This document shows positions 62,561-64,000 of a stretch of 64,000 bases of DNA, one piece after another. The first letter of the stretch is position 1; every line of letters starts with the position of its first letter. The notes under the pieces were generated by a model. It saw only the letters and a list, made by a program, of their open reading frames with translations. It was not told where the DNA came from and did not search any database. The stretch spans positions 44,061 to 108,060 of the forward strand of contig DYSP01000002.1 in NCBI GenBank assembly GCA_020718185.1, given 5' to 3'. Source of the stretch: Candidatus Odyssella sp. Its GTDB lineage: Bacteria; Pseudomonadota; Alphaproteobacteria; Paracaedibacterales; Paracaedibacteraceae. A program made the translations under genes and the position numbers.

Positions 62561-63991
62561 TTAAGCTTTAATATCAACAAGCGCATCAGGATCAATATCC
62601 TCTTGCAGTGCTTGCTCGTCTTCAATATCCATTTGTAAAGATACTGCATACGGTGAAGTATTTTCATGAAGATTTTGTGACAGATCTTGGTCTGATGTAA
62701 AATTCATATCTGCCAAATTTGCTTGCAGACCTGCCTCATGAAAAAGTTGATTAATATCTTGCGCATGTTTGGCCAAAAGTTCCATGGTTTCGCGTCGTTC
62801 TGCCCGGATCAATGTCGCCATAACGGTTTCTTTTGAAAAATCAATTGTAATCTCAATTCCACCTAAATCTTGGGGAATTAAATTAATTTTCAGATGAGTT
62901 TGTTGATTTTTTAACATATTTTGAAAGTGATCTTTCACTTGCATCAAAGTATTAATTTTGTCCAAACTTGACTGTCTCAACGACTCAGAAAACGACGCAT
63001 CAAGGTTAATCTGCCCTTGACTTACCCCTGCTTCACTCATTTGATTCGTCAGGTTATTGGCATTTATCGCTTGAATCATAGGGGCTGGCGTCGGTGTATT
63101 TTGCTGAAGGGTAGTAGCTGTTTCGACATCAACACCTTTTGGCAATGCCGCAGATATTGTTTGTTGGTCTTTTTTATTTTCAGCAAGACTGAATTTTTTA
63201 TCAAAATCTAAAAACTCATCTTCTTCACTCTCTCCTCTTTCAGCACTTGTTTGAGGAGGCGTAGAAATTTTTTCTCTTTCTTCCGCTTCTTGTTGACTAG
63301 TCAAATCAGGTATTACAATCAGAGATATTTCTTCTTCCATTGCCATCACGATCGCCTGTTGTTGTGGATCGGTCATTAGGTTTGTGGATTCTATAGGTGC
63401 TGCTTGCACTTCAATATGAATAAGAGGCTGTGTAAGTGCAGAATTTAGTCTTAACAATGAATCAACTGATGAAGATATTGCCTTTGCTGACGTTGATTCA
63501 CTTATCACTTCAAATGCAAGATTTTGCTGATGATTAATGCCTTCAAGCGTATCTTGAATAAACAAACCATCTAAAGAAATGGGCATTGCCTCTTCCTCAG
63601 TATCTCTATCTGCTTGATGCTGTACATCTCTCTGATCAACAGATTGATCTTCAGAAATTCTACCATCTGCCTGCTTTACCACGGGATAATCAGAAGCAGA
63701 ATAACTATTTTTGCAAGGTCTATCCCACAAGGGACTATTTTGATTTTGAGAGCCATGGGTGTTTTTTGAGGTTGAGGGATGGGATTGTAATTCATGTAAG
63801 TTACTTAATATTGTGCCAAACTTAGGGGATGTCACCATTTCTTGACCAGAAGGCAAGTGATTGTCTTGCAGCACTTGTTTTTCAACAGAGCTAAAAGAAA
63901 TTTCTTTTACAATAGACAAGTCAGACTTTGCATTATGCGATACTGTCACGGTAAACGCATATAAATATTGACATGAGTTAACCTTCCCCAT
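62561..63991 (-). CDS. fliK: Flagellar hook-length control protein FliK, 5' end at window edge
   Basis: FliK measures hook length and switches the export gate to filament substrates. The frame has 476 residues. The long N-terminal and central region is polar, rich in Gln, Ser and Glu, with Pro/Thr linkers (LQQNTPTPAPMIQAI). The conserved C-terminal domain reads QTHLKINLIPQDLGGIEITI, then LIRAERRETMELLAKHAQDINQLFHEAGLQ. No stop codon is seen between the ATG at 63991 and the window end, so the true start may lie outside. It is followed by flgD. Confidence 0.85.
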   Translation of the reverse strand: MGKVNSCQYLYAFTVTVSHNAKSDLSIVKEISFSSVEKQVLQDNHLPSGQEMVTSPKFGTILSNLHELQSHPSTSKNTHGSQNQNSPLWDRPCKNSYSASDYPVVKQADGRISEDQSVDQRDVQHQADRDTEEEAMPISLDGLFIQDTLEGINHQQNLAFEVISESTSAKAISSSVDSLLRLNSALTQPLIHIEVQAAPIESTNLMTDPQQQAIVMAMEEEISLIVIPDLTSQQEAEEREKISTPPQTSAERGESEEDEFLDFDKKFSLAENKKDQQTISAALPKGVDVETATTLQQNTPTPAPMIQAINANNLTNQMSEAGVSQGQINLDASFSESLRQSSLDKINTLMQVKDHFQNMLKNQQTHLKINLIPQDLGGIEITIDFSKETVMATLIRAERRETMELLAKHAQDINQLFHEAGLQANLADMNFTSDQDLSQNLHENTSPYAVSLQMDIEDEQALQEDIDPDALVDIKA

Positions 63992-64000
63992 ACATTGGTA

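Overview
The window looks like chromosome from an AT-rich alphaproteobacterium, most likely a host-associated (intracellular or formerly so) lineage of the Holosporales / Odyssella / Paracaedibacter type. This rests on the gene families seen: a MipZ-type division ATPase, the sdhCDAB order, the GatCAB amidotransferase, the pyruvate dehydrogenase E1-alpha / E1-beta / E2 cluster, and the ftsE-ftsX-DUF218-plsC-DUF2125 run. It also rests on low GC and on many freshly decayed genes beside intact housekeeping genes. No database search was possible, so the taxonomic call is inference.

Layout. 0.2-1.1 kb: LysR regulator. 1.3-5.7 kb: envelope block with RlpA, a small exported protein, a D,D-carboxypeptidase, thymidylate kinase and a methyltransferase-like protein. 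5.8-9.7 kb (minus): ftsE-ftsX, a DUF218 protein, plsC and a DUF2125 protein. 9.9-14.2 kb: MgtA-type P-ATPase and a DHA2 MFS exporter. 14.3-15.3 kb: a ruined StbD/RelB-RelE toxin-antitoxin pair, the initiator tRNA gene and a MITE-like element with 5-bp target duplications. 15.3-21.1 kb: ABC-F ATPase and an RND efflux pair. 21.1-24.4 kb (minus): succinate dehydrogenase. 24.6-28.1 kb: an Ala/Gly-rich exported protein, an aromatic amino acid permease and a degenerate EAL-like protein. 28.3-34.8 kb: aspartate aminotransferase, a frameshifted LysR, an unknown gene paired with an XRE regulator, UbiG, aspartokinase and a nitronate monooxygenase-like enzyme. 34.9-38.2 kb: glycosyltransferase, MFS transporter and an exported protein with an unstable repeat tail. 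38.4-42.8 kb (minus): gatCAB, exonuclease III and ErpA/IscA. 42.9-43.1 kb: remnants of a second LysR/unknown/XRE locus. 43.2-46.4 kb (minus): pdhABC. 46.7-50.0 kb: tRNA-Glu, an RRM protein, HldE and infC with an apparent AUA start. 50.5-52.0 kb: an exported-protein ORF cut by two in-frame TGA codons, then DUF2062. 52.0-55.6 kb (minus): a STAS / PP2C-response regulator / hybrid histidine kinase signalling operon. 55.8-60.3 kb: LOG protein, MipZ, an SLC13-like transporter and a periplasmic binding protein. 60.4-64 kb (minus): fliK-flgD-flgE, with flgE broken.

How it fits together. Energy metabolism (PDH, SDH), tRNA-dependent amidation, envelope synthesis and division are intact. Regulators, toxin-antitoxin genes, one exported protein and the flagellar hook gene are in different stages of decay. 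The most informative observations are the multi-fragment ghost of the LysR/unknown/XRE locus, the MITE with its target duplications, the AUA-initiated infC, the double-TGA ORF, the flgE pseudogene, and a short leader-peptide-like sequence repeated upstream of two unrelated exported-protein genes.
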